Below, one piece after another: positions 1-6,033 of a stretch of 8,202 nucleotides of DNA (positions are counted from its first letter, which is position 1; each line of letters opens with the position of its first letter). Where the stretch lies: assembly GCA_022771185.1 (NCBI GenBank), contig JALFCJ010000147.1:1-8202 (forward strand). Direction: 5' to 3'. The notes under the pieces are model-generated. The model was given only the letters and a program-made list of their open reading frames with translations. It had not been told where the DNA came from and ran no database searches. Origin of the DNA: Spirochaetales bacterium (GTDB lineage Bacteria > Spirochaetota > Spirochaetia > Sphaerochaetales > Sphaerochaetaceae). Position numbers and translations under genes: made by a program.

Positions 1-113
1 AGTTTCTGAGTTTTTATCTTCAACTCAACGCAGACAGGGACCTGAGATTTTCTTCTATCTCTGGTCTGTTTTAGAGTTGTCTTTATGGCTTCATTCTTTA
101 CCTGTCTGTCCAT
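1..113 (-). CDS. Partial TnpB/IS605 OrfB-like transposase, N-terminus only
   Basis: An open frame starts at the ATG at 113 on the minus strand, just after an in-frame TGA at 119-117, and stays open to the window edge (37 complete codons). The peptide is strongly basic: helical-looking residues 1-20, then TRDRRKSQVPVCVELKI. From memory, many TnpB-type proteins of IS200/IS605 and IS1341-like elements begin with a similar short basic helix, a T-R-x-R-R-x-x-Q segment and a strand ending in E-L-K-I, before the OrfB domain. TnpB is an RNA-guided endonuclease encoded by such elements. No Shine-Dalgarno sequence is visible. The catalytic RuvC residues and the guide-RNA end would lie left of the window, so the family call rests on about 37 residues and is tentative. 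Alternatively it is an unrelated short basic protein or a dead fragment. Confidence 0.42.
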   Translation of the reverse strand, partial: MDRQVKNEAIKTTLKQTRDRRKSQVPVCVELKIKTQK

Positions 114-126
114 GATTCATTATGGC

Positions 127-145
127 ATTTATAACGATTTATAAC
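127..145. repeat. Short tandem repeat ATTTATAAC, two copies
   Basis: The 9-mer ATTTATAAC occurs at 127-135 and 137-145, one base apart, giving a 10-bp period. It lies just upstream of the minus-strand partial gene. Read on that strand it gives TATAAA-like hexamers that could serve as a -10 element, but no convincing -35 box accompanies them. Confidence 0.5.
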
Positions 146-177
146 AATCGAGGCATTCATTTTTCAGCCTTACATCC

Positions 178-195
178 TCCACCTTGAAAGGTGGA
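178..195. repeat. Perfect 8-bp hairpin with 2-nt loop
   Basis: TCCACCTT (178-185) and AAGGTGGA (188-195) are exact reverse complements separated by GA; a folded strand would more likely form a 7-bp stem with a TGAA tetraloop. No T-run follows on either strand, so it is not an intrinsic terminator. It sits 65 bp upstream of the putative tnpB start. IS200/IS605 elements carry subterminal hairpins at their ends that are recognised as single strands, so this could be the element's end hairpin. That role is inference; the inverted repeat itself is seen directly. Confidence 0.55.
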
Positions 196-215
196 AGCTT
201 TACGGCTGTTTTTCT

Positions 216-440
216 GTAAAACTCAACAAAGATGTAACGAAACTCGTGAAGAATGTAGCAAAGCTTACAAAGATGCAGTCGAACATGGAGAAACTGTTGG
301 CTGAGCAGAAGCTGGCTGACGAAGAGAAAGAAAGGCTGAAGGAAAAGCTTAGGAAAGCTGGGACCAAGAACAACAGGGACTCTTCTAACTCCAAGAAGCC
401 CAAGTCACTGCCCAAGAGATCCATTATTTTCTCTGACTGA
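216..440 (+). pseudogene. Remnant of an IS66-type transposase N-terminus
   Basis: The frame is open from after a stop at 132-134 to the TGA at 438-440. The coding-like part begins near 216; a GTG at 246 is the first conventional start. The protein is a charged, leucine-spaced coiled coil (for example KLLAEQKLADEEKERLKEKL) followed by NNRDSSNSKKPKSL. IS66 family transposases have this architecture: an N-terminal leucine-zipper helix, then an N-S-x-N-S-S-x-P-P-S type linker followed by K-P-K-S-L-R before a zinc-finger region. Here homology appears to break off after KPKSL. Neither the following Gly-Gly-Gln-Lys/Pro-Gly-His segment nor the DDE domain follows in this frame, and I could not find them downstream. 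No SD precedes the GTG. It is best read as a decayed insertion-sequence scrap; a small unrelated coiled-coil protein is the alternative. Confidence 0.4.
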
Positions 441-503
441 GAGAAACAAAAGTATTAAACCTTACGTATCTGAGTAGTTATGCGGGAAGAATGAAAAGTG
501 TCA

Positions 504-550
504 TATAATATGTATAACTAATTTAATCGCAAAGGAATAAACATATTATA
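504..550. repeat. Perfect 10-bp inverted repeat with TATAAT boxes
   Basis: TATAATATGT (504-513) and ACATATTATA (541-550) are exact reverse complements, 27 nt apart. The left arm lies in an odd-length palindrome, CATATAATATG at 502-512. Each arm holds a perfect TATAAT, on the plus strand at 504-509 and on the minus strand at 550-545. No good -35 box is seen at 17 nt. The AT-rich gap 441-603, between the IS66-like remnant and comEC, holds nothing else I recognise. Because TATAAT-like motifs are common in AT-rich DNA, promoter function is uncertain. Confidence 0.4.
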
Positions 551-603
551 GCAAAACGCTAAATTAATATATTTGTCAGAAATGGGGCAAAAATGCGTTA
601 TAT

Positions 604-1944
604 ATGTGTATGGAGAAAGTGATTCCTTTAGTTATATTTGGGTTTTCAATGTCGCTAATAAATAGACATTCTTTTGGAATTCTATTTATTTCCTCCTTAA
701 TATTTCTGGTGTTATCCTTATGTAGACGAAAGGATGAGCTTTCGGTCTTTCTCCTCACATTTATTGTAGCGTCTCTGTTTGGCTTTGAATCCATCTTACC
801 TTCTTCAGTGTCTGTCCCTATGAAAGCCAAAGATACTTTAATTGTGGGGGGAAAGATTATCTCTATCCCCTCTTATCGTGGAAATGAAACCAGAGGATAT
901 AATATAGAGCTTACGTGCTGTAGTGATGGGGAAGGTAACTGGTACAGCGCAAATGGAAAGTTATATGTAATATCGAAGCTGGGAAACGAGGACCTGGGAG
1001 ATGTAGTAGTACTTAAAGGAAAGATGATGGATGGATACTTTTTATCTTCCTCATCTCTAATAGAAAAGCGTAGTACCTTTGGTAGAGGGAGAAGACGGTT
1101 CCTTTCATTATTCACGAGAAGCCTAGAGAAAGGGGAAGTGGGGAACTTAACTTCACTATTAATCACGGGCTCCTCTCTTGACGGTTCAAAAGAGATACAG
1201 AATATGGGGAGATCTATGGGGCTCAGTCACTTATTTGCTCTATCAGGTATGCATTTGGCTTTTATATTAATGATGACTCAAAAGCCTCTTTCCTTAATAG
1301 TTGGGAAACGGGAGGGGGCGATAATATCAAAAATAATCGCTATTATCTTTGTTTATATAAATGGCTTCAGGCCATCGCTATTACGGGCTTTTTTATTGAT
1401 GATGCTCTCATCATACTTTGGAGTTGGATACGCTCACGTTCTTTCTTTGCTTCTGATGACAAAAACAACTCCATATGTTTTGTACGACTATGGAGCTGCT
1501 CTAAGCTTTTCTGCTCTATCAGGAATACTGATCCTTATTGATGGATTTAGAAACACTATGGCTATGATCATGTCCTCCCTCGGTGCTCTCACTGCCACAG
1601 TGCCTTTATCGCTGAAGTTGTTCTCCTCTTGGTCTCTAGCTTCACTTTTTTTGTCTATTCCCGGAGGAATTGTAATAGAGATTCTCTTTTTTATAATAGT
1701 AATAAATAGTTTTATTCCTAAATTAGATTATATTATTTTACAAATATATGAGATTATTAATAAAATACCATCAATAATACCAGCCCTTACCCAATATGAC
1801 TTAAAACTCTATTGGCCATTGATGTTTACTACTCTTTCAATCTTCTTATTAAACAAGGCTTTTCCTTTTATAGAGAGGTGGATTATCATCAAGGTATGTG
1901 GAACCTCAACTACGACAGCCCTAAAGAGATTGAAAGAGTATTAA
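604..1944 (+). CDS. comEC: ComEC/Rec2-like DNA-uptake channel protein, short form without nuclease-like domain
   Basis: An integral membrane protein of 446 aa. Residues 1-65 hold two or three hydrophobic segments. Residues 75-150 are soluble and beta-rich and fit the OB-fold-like DUF4131 region. The competence domain follows, marked by GLSHLFALSGMH (206-217), the family's G-L-x-H-L-x-A-I/L-S-G-x-H signature, and then a long series of membrane helices to about residue 420. Full-length ComEC usually runs to roughly 700-800 aa and ends in a metallo-beta-lactamase-type domain thought to process the non-transported strand. This protein stops soon after the membrane part with no HxHxDH motif, so that domain is absent or encoded elsewhere. 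In competent bacteria the channel moves single-stranded DNA across the inner membrane; whether this version still does so is unknown. The start could be ATG 604 or the in-frame ATG 610; neither has a good SD. The 3' end overlaps rsmA by 49 nt. Confidence 0.85.
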   Translation: MCMEKVIPLVIFGFSMSLINRHSFGILFISSLIFLVLSLCRRKDELSVFLLTFIVASLFGFESILPSSVSVPMKAKDTLIVGGKIISIPSYRGNETRGYNIELTCCSDGEGNWYSANGKLYVISKLGNEDLGDVVVLKGKMMDGYFLSSSSLIEKRSTFGRGRRRFLSLFTRSLEKGEVGNLTSLLITGSSLDGSKEIQNMGRSMGLSHLFALSGMHLAFILMMTQKPLSLIVGKREGAIISKIIAIIFVYINGFRPSLLRAFLLMMLSSYFGVGYAHVLSLLLMTKTTPYVLYDYGAALSFSALSGILILIDGFRNTMAMIMSSLGALTATVPLSLKLFSSWSLASLFLSIPGGIVIEILFFIIVINSFIPKLDYIILQIYEIINKIPSIIPALTQYDLKLYWPLMFTTLSIFLLNKAFPFIERWIIIKVCGTSTTTALKRLKEY

Positions 1945-2765
1945 ATGAGAGAGGACTAGCTATGTCCAAGAAGTTCGGACAGAACTTTCTTATTTCTCCT
2001 GAAGGGAGGAAAAGGCTTATTGATCTAATGGAGCTGGAAAGCGGGATGAAAGTCTGGGAGATAGGACCAGGACTAGGTGCAATAACACATATGCTTATTC
2101 AAAAGAAAGTTGATCTTACTTCTTTTGAAATTGACCATGGATTTGCATCCCTCCTAACGGAAGTCGCATTCAACGATGAAGAAAATTTTACTCTTATTGA
2201 AGGCGATGCATTAAAGACTCTTTTTAAAAAGAGGTTGTTGCCTCTTCCTGATAGAATCGTAGGTAATCTTCCATATAATGTAGGATCCGTGATGATAGGT
2301 AAGCTGATTGAGAATTCCTATCTTCCTCCTTTAATGGTTTTTACTTTACAGCGTGAAGTAGTAGATAGAATGACCAGTAAGCCAGGGGAGGATGATTACT
2401 CGTCTTTTTCAGTACTTACTCAGATAGATTATGAGAATAAGCTTTCTTTGAAGCTACCTAAAGGTTGCTTCTGGCCCCAGCCAAATGTTGAGAGTGCAGT
2501 TGTGGTAATGAGAAAGAGAGAGACGCCGTTGGTTTCTGAGGAACTTAGGCCTATCTTTATTCCTCTTGTAAGAGACTTGTTCCAGCAGAGAAGAAAGACT
2601 GTTAGAAATAATCTTAACTCTTCAGAGTATGGAAATATGGGGAAAGAAAAAGTAGAGGAGATAATATCTGGTGCCGGACTCTCTGGTAGTGAGAGGGCTG
2701 AAGCGCTTAGTTGGGAAGAACTTATAAAGCTCTCTGAAAGTGCAAAGAGAATTAAGTCTATCTAA
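1896..2765 (+). CDS. rsmA: 16S rRNA (adenine(1518)-N6/adenine(1519)-N6)-dimethyltransferase RsmA/KsgA
   Basis: A cytoplasmic SAM-dependent methyltransferase of 289 aa that dimethylates two adjacent adenines in the 3' terminal hairpin of 16S rRNA late in 30S assembly. Motifs in order: GQNFL (28-32), the SAM-binding EIGPGLG (55-61), FEID (77-80) at the end of beta-2, GDA (103-105), the catalytic NLPY (124-127), FWPQPNVESAV (192-201), and the basic QQRRKTVRNNL (230-240) of the C-terminal helical domain. Length is normal for the family. I chose the ATG at 1896 because residues 5-32 align with the usual N-terminal helix before GQNFL. An ATG at 1962 has a better SD (AGAGGA, 6 nt spacing) but would start the protein at MSKKFGQNFL and lose that helix. 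The gene begins inside the end of comEC, and TATCAT sits exactly 6 nt before the chosen ATG. It converges on the next gene with an 8-bp overlap. Confidence 0.96.
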   Translation: MWNLNYDSPKEIERVLNERGLAMSKKFGQNFLISPEGRKRLIDLMELESGMKVWEIGPGLGAITHMLIQKKVDLTSFEIDHGFASLLTEVAFNDEENFTLIEGDALKTLFKKRLLPLPDRIVGNLPYNVGSVMIGKLIENSYLPPLMVFTLQREVVDRMTSKPGEDDYSSFSVLTQIDYENKLSLKLPKGCFWPQPNVESAVVVMRKRETPLVSEELRPIFIPLVRDLFQQRRKTVRNNLNSSEYGNMGKEKVEEIISGAGLSGSERAEALSWEELIKLSESAKRIKSI

Positions 2766-3249
2766 TTCTTCCCTTCCATATTAAGTATCCTTCGTTAATT
2801 GAAGCATAAAGCGCAACAATAGCAATTAACGTTGCTGATAATGTATGTGGAGTATAGCTAAGAGTCAGAGGAAATAGGAAGAGAAGAAGACCTGTAACTT
2901 TATTTAAAGCAGTGTGAAGAAGAATCAGCTTCTTTTCCTTTATATATCCAGTCACAATATTCACGACTCTTAACATAAAGATAATTGCAATAAGGGGTGT
3001 AACATAAACATTAAGCTGGAGGTGAGGATAGATAGCAATAAACGAAGACAAGCAGAAGACAATGTCACCTATGCTATCCAATATAGAACCGGGCTTTGAT
3101 GTAGTCTTTGTCTTTCTTGCTATAAAACCATCAAGAATATCTGTGAGGCCCAATAATATATAAAGAGTATCAAAGGAGAGGGAGAGGGGAGAAAGGGATA
3201 AGAGAAGGGGAGAGAAGATAATTCTGAGTGTTGTTAGAAAGTTAGCCAT
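2758..3249 (-). CDS. CDP-alcohol phosphatidyltransferase family protein (PgsA-like)
   Basis: A small membrane enzyme of 163 aa that transfers a phosphatidyl (or similar) group from a CDP-activated lipid or alcohol to an alcohol acceptor, a step in phospholipid synthesis. The complete family signature D-x2-D-G-x2-A-R-x8-G-x3-D-x3-D is present: D37, D40-G41, A44-R45, G54, D58, D62, the acidic residues that bind the metal. Several hydrophobic helices surround it. The opening MANFLTTLRIIFSP is typical of PgsA-type proteins, which supports the ATG at 3249 over a GTG 18 nt upstream. I cannot tell phosphatidylglycerophosphate synthase from other members (for example choline- or inositol-phosphate users) from the sequence. 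There is no SD; a terminator hairpin and T-run end 1-2 nt before the ATG. The gene lies 47 nt downstream of pduL on the same strand. A purine-rich tract on the opposite strand (3172-3218) encodes the Ser/Leu/Pro-rich stretch at residues 11-26. Confidence 0.9.
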   Translation of the reverse strand: MANFLTTLRIIFSPLLLSLSPLSLSFDTLYILLGLTDILDGFIARKTKTTSKPGSILDSIGDIVFCLSSFIAIYPHLQLNVYVTPLIAIIFMLRVVNIVTGYIKEKKLILLHTALNKVTGLLLFLFPLTLSYTPHTLSATLIAIVALYASINEGYLIWKGRIR

Positions 3250-3250
3250 A

Positions 3251-3278
3251 GAAAAAACGGGCCACACTGAGTGACCCG
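3251..3278 (-). terminator. Intrinsic terminator downstream of pduL
   Basis: On the minus strand CGGGTCAC and GTGGCCCG form an 8-bp stem (one G-T wobble) around a TCAGT loop, immediately followed by six T residues (plus-strand A run 3252-3257). It lies 18 nt after the pduL stop. Only the minus strand has the T-run, so it acts in the pduL direction. Its T-run ends almost at the ATG (3249) of the following PgsA-like gene, raising the possibility of an attenuator. Confidence 0.85.
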
Positions 3279-3296
3279 GAAATAAGAAGAGTAAGA

Positions 3297-3872
3297 TTAA
3301 ACAAGCTTACCCATCTGGACTTTTGCACAAGAAGCAGCGTTAGACTCGTCTGTATCGATGTGCATAGCGAGAGAATAGGAGTTGCTGACTCTGATGACTG
3401 TATCGCCATAGATAGTCTTTCTTCCGTTTTCGTTTTCAATGAGGACAGAAACAAGATCTCCATTCTTAACACCAAACTCTGCTGCGTCAGCTTCTGTCAT
3501 GTGGATATGTCTCTTAGCGACGATGACTCCTTCTTCGAGTTCGACTTCGCCTTTTGGTCCAACAAGCTTACAACCAGCGCTTCCCTTTGTGTCACCAGAC
3601 TCTCTGATAGGTGCGTTGATACCGATTGAGCGGGCATCTGTTGCACTGAGCTCAACCTGGTTGAGCTTTCTGCATGGTCCGAGGATAGAGACGTTTGCAA
3701 GTTCCTTCTTAGGACCTACAACTGTTACTCTCTCGTTTGATGCATACTGTCCTGGCTGTGAAAGCTCCTTCTTAACAGTAAGTTGATATCCTTCTCCAAA
3801 AAGCTTCTCAAGTGTTTCCTGTGTTACATGGACATGTCTAGCACTTGTTTCTACCAAAAATTCCTTTGCCAT
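3297..3872 (-). CDS. pduL: Phosphate propanoyltransferase PduL (phosphotransacylase)
   Basis: A 191-aa enzyme that interconverts acyl-CoA and acyl-phosphate (propionyl or acetyl), the step before substrate-level ATP synthesis by an acyl kinase. It shows the two-lobed PduL pattern: SARHVHV (10-16) with the H-x-H pair, GQYASNERVTVVGPK (41-55), ILGPCR (63-68), QVELSATDARSIGI (72-85), RESGDTKGS (90-98), the second H-x-H in AKRHIHM (119-125), and MHIDTDESNAA (170-180) near the C-terminus. The paired histidines are the known zinc ligand regions. The protein starts directly with the catalytic core, without the N-terminal amphipathic extension that targets microcompartment forms, and no shell genes are nearby, so it probably works free in the cytosol as the cell's phosphotransacetylase. 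It has the best ribosome site in the window (GGAGGA at 3886-3881, 8 nt from ATG) and its own likely promoter, divergent from tyrA. Confidence 0.93.
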   Translation of the reverse strand: MAKEFLVETSARHVHVTQETLEKLFGEGYQLTVKKELSQPGQYASNERVTVVGPKKELANVSILGPCRKLNQVELSATDARSIGINAPIRESGDTKGSAGCKLVGPKGEVELEEGVIVAKRHIHMTEADAAEFGVKNGDLVSVLIENENGRKTIYGDTVIRVSNSYSLAMHIDTDESNAASCAKVQMGKLV

Positions 3873-3903
3873 TGGATTGTTCCTCCGTTCTTAATGTATC
3901 TTT

Positions 3904-3932
3904 ATTATCGAACAAATTTTGCTTATATACAA
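3904..3932 (-). promoter_or_regulatory. Probable sigma70-type promoter of pduL
   Basis: On the minus strand TTGTAT (3932-3927) and GATAAT (3909-3904) are separated by 17 nt. The -10 box matches consensus at 5 of 6 positions, the -35 at 3 of 6. Transcription would start near 3897, giving a leader of about 25 nt that contains the SD sequence. Inferred from motif and position. Confidence 0.45.
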
Positions 3933-3982
3933 CATAGACATTTAAAATGAAGATATAGGTAAAACTAAATCTTCTCTATTTG

Positions 3983-4018
3983 TTGCCCACCATCGTAGAA
4001 AAGAATTATCCTCTAGGT
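3983..4018 (+). promoter_or_regulatory. Probable leaderless promoter of tyrA-mtaB
   Basis: TTGCCC (3983-3988), an 18-nt spacer and TATCCT (4007-4012) lie exactly 6 nt before the tyrA ATG, placing the transcript start at or next to the A of the ATG. The bioY promoter has the same geometry and the same TATCCT. A competing candidate upstream is TTGCTT (3919-3924), 18 nt, TAAAAT (3943-3948), which would leave a leader of about 60 nt with no SD. Both are inferences from motif and spacing. Confidence 0.45.
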
Positions 4019-4753
4019 ATGAAGATTGGTGTCTATGGTCTAGGAAGATTTGGTTCCTTCTGGGCGGAAAGCCTAAGTGGAACAGGAAATGAAGTAGTTG
4101 CATATTCCCGCAGTAAACATACTCCTCCAAAAGGAGTAAGGATAGCAACGGAAGAAGAAGTGTTGAATTCAGACCTTCTTTTTTTCTCTGTAGCAATATC
4201 ATCTTTTGAAGATGTATTGAAAACAGTAGGAAAAAAGATTGGAAAAAACACTATTGCCATGGATACTTGCTCCGTTAAAAAATACCCAATGGAGTGGATG
4301 AGTAAGAGTATTCCTGATGATGTCTACACTTTAGGAACCCATCCTATGTTCGGCCCTGACAGCGGAAAGAATGGCCTCTTGGGATTACCTGTCGTAATGT
4401 GCCCTATAAAAGAGAAAGATGATAGATATGAGAAAGTGAAGAATCTATTTCTTTCAATGAACCTTAAAGTCATTGAAATGACAGGGGACGAACACGATAG
4501 GGATGCAGCCTTCTCCCAAGGTGTAACACACTTTATAGGAAGAGTGTTAAAGGAAATGAAATTGGAAGAGAAAGAGATAGCGACAAAGGGTTATATATCA
4601 CTCTTGGAGATTGTGGAGCAGACTTGCCATGACCCACTGCAGTTATTCTATGATCTTCAGCGTTATAACCCATATACACGTGATATGCGTCATAGCCTGA
4701 GAATAGCACTGGAGAATGTAGGATACAGATTGGAAAACGGAGAAAAGGCATGA
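4019..4753 (+). CDS. tyrA: Arogenate/prephenate dehydrogenase, plant-like TyrA
   Basis: A 244-aa oxidoreductase that oxidatively decarboxylates arogenate to tyrosine or prephenate to 4-hydroxyphenylpyruvate. The Rossmann fold opens with GLGRFG (7-12). The second strand ends in AYSRSK (28-33), with Ser/Arg where NAD enzymes usually have an acidic residue, which points to NADP. The catalytic region THPMFGPDSGKNG (107-119), EHDRDAAFSQGVTH (158-171) and TKGY (189-192) resembles plant arogenate dehydrogenases (as I recall them: AHSRSD, THPMFGPESGKNGW, EHDRYAAGSQFITH, TKGYETLL) more closely than the Bacillus-type enzyme. There is no chorismate mutase or ACT domain. I chose ATG 4019 because the Rossmann strand starts there; a TTG at 3980 would add 13 unlikely residues. 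There is no SD; TATCCT lies 6 nt before the ATG. It overlaps mtaB by ATGA. Substrate choice between arogenate and prephenate cannot be settled here. Confidence 0.9.
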   Translation: MKIGVYGLGRFGSFWAESLSGTGNEVVAYSRSKHTPPKGVRIATEEEVLNSDLLFFSVAISSFEDVLKTVGKKIGKNTIAMDTCSVKKYPMEWMSKSIPDDVYTLGTHPMFGPDSGKNGLLGLPVVMCPIKEKDDRYEKVKNLFLSMNLKVIEMTGDEHDRDAAFSQGVTHFIGRVLKEMKLEEKEIATKGYISLLEIVEQTCHDPLQLFYDLQRYNPYTRDMRHSLRIALENVGYRLENGEKA

Positions 4754-6033
4754 AAGTCTATGTATACACTCTTGGATGCCGGTTAAACCAGTGTGAGAGC
4801 GAAGCTATTGCCGATAGCTTTTCAAAAAGTGGTTTTGATGTTGTGAAAGACTATGAAGAGGCTGAGATTATAGTCGTCAATACTTGTACCGTGACATCAA
4901 AGGCAGAGCAGAAGGCAAGGCGGATGATCAGACTCTTCTCAGCGCGCGGAAAGGTTGTTATTGCAACCGGCTGTTATGCTGAAGTAAATAGAGAAGAAGT
5001 GGAGAGCCTTGGAGACAATATTGTAATATTCTCTCTTGGAGAGAAAGCTTCTATTCTGACTCTACCTGAGCACATAGAGAGAATGACGCTTTCTGGCATG
5101 GAGCTCCTGGATGCCGTGAAAAGCTTTAAGAAGAGTGAAAGAAGTCCATTCTCCTTTGATGCACACTCGTTCTCATACCACTCCAGGGCATACTTAAAAA
5201 TACAAGACGGCTGCGATAATAGCTGCGGCTACTGTAGAACTACTATTGCCAGAGGTAAGAGTGTATTCTTGGAGCCTGAGAAAGTTGTTGAAAGAGTAAA
5301 GAAGCTGGAAGAGGAAGGATTCCATGAAATAATGCTTACGGGAGTCAACCTGACTAACTACGATCATGATGGAGAAGGACTAGGGGGAGTAATGGAAAAG
5401 ATTCTCTCCAGTGTGGGGCCGGATATTCGTCTTCGTCTTTCATCTATGGAACCCGATCACGTAGATGATAGGCTCCTTGATGCCATTTCTGACTACAGAG
5501 TATTCCCCCACTTTCATATACCAATCCAGAGTGCTTCAGACCATGTATTGAGAATAGTTGGAAGAAAATACTCCATAAGCCATGTGGAATATATAATAAA
5601 GAGACTTAGGGAAATAAAAGACGATCCGTTTATTGCATGCGATTGTATTGCTGGACTTCCAGGGGAAAGTGAGGAAGACTGGAAGATGACTTACGATTTC
5701 CTCTCTAAAAACGATTTTGCAGCAATGCATGTCTTCCCTTACTCATCCCGTCCTGGAACTCCTCTATACGATACCAAACTGAGAGTTGAAGAGAGAGTAA
5801 GAGACGAAAGAGCCCTGGAATTGAGAAAGCTGAGTGAGAGAAAGTCCCGAGAGTATTTGGAGCGTCAAAAAGGGAAGACAGTGGAGATTATTGCCGAAAA
5901 AAATGGAGAAGGTACCACTGGAAACTACTTGAAGGCAAAAATAATCGCCCCCCAAGACTACGAGATCAAAGAGGGCGGATTATATAAGGGAAAGATAACT
6001 TCTATTTTTCCACTTGAGGTTTCCGTTGAATAA
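4750..6033 (+). CDS. mtaB: tRNA (N6-L-threonylcarbamoyladenosine(37)-C2)-methylthiotransferase MtaB
   Basis: A 427-aa radical-SAM enzyme that converts t6A37 to ms2t6A37 in tRNAs reading ANN codons, which supports decoding accuracy. The N-terminal UPF0004 domain has the three cysteines for the auxiliary cluster: C10 in TLGCRLNQ, C46 in NTCTVTSKAEQKARR, C75 in ATGCYAE. The radical-SAM motif C155-x3-C159-x2-C162 (GCDNSCGYC) binds the SAM cluster. A TRAM-like RNA-binding domain occupies about the last 60 residues. The TLGCRLNQ-E-S opening and NTCTVT-K-A-E are features of MtaB rather than MiaB or RimO. After the radical-SAM cysteines the usual Cys-x-x-Pro-x-x-Arg-Gly reads C-R-T-T-I-A-R-G, without the common proline. 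A good SD (GGAG, 4739-4742, 7 nt spacing) lies in the end of tyrA, with which it overlaps by 4 nt, so the two are co-transcribed. It converges on cysE with a 32-bp overlap. Confidence 0.94.
   Translation: MKVYVYTLGCRLNQCESEAIADSFSKSGFDVVKDYEEAEIIVVNTCTVTSKAEQKARRMIRLFSARGKVVIATGCYAEVNREEVESLGDNIVIFSLGEKASILTLPEHIERMTLSGMELLDAVKSFKKSERSPFSFDAHSFSYHSRAYLKIQDGCDNSCGYCRTTIARGKSVFLEPEKVVERVKKLEEEGFHEIMLTGVNLTNYDHDGEGLGGVMEKILSSVGPDIRLRLSSMEPDHVDDRLLDAISDYRVFPHFHIPIQSASDHVLRIVGRKYSISHVEYIIKRLREIKDDPFIACDCIAGLPGESEEDWKMTYDFLSKNDFAAMHVFPYSSRPGTPLYDTKLRVEERVRDERALELRKLSERKSREYLERQKGKTVEIIAEKNGEGTTGNYLKAKIIAPQDYEIKEGGLYKGKITSIFPLEVSVE

Noticed and set aside
178..195. Hairpin as a transcription terminator
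   Set aside because: No T-run follows immediately on either strand and no gene ends just before it on the plus strand.
1812..1895. Upstream extension of rsmA from an alternative start at 1812
   Set aside because: The added 28 residues are comEC sequence read in another frame, and RsmA homologues begin near the residues encoded from 1896.
1962..1964. ATG 1962 as the rsmA start
   Set aside because: It has a good SD (AGAGGA), but starting there removes the conserved N-terminal helix before GQNFL. I keep it as a second choice.
3360..3786. Plus-strand open frames opposite pduL
   Set aside because: They are shadows of pduL; they have no recognisable motifs or ribosome sites, while pduL is a complete known family.
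3949..4018. Leader-peptide attenuator for tyrA
   Set aside because: No short start-to-stop frame rich in Tyr or Phe codons and no terminator hairpin is visible.
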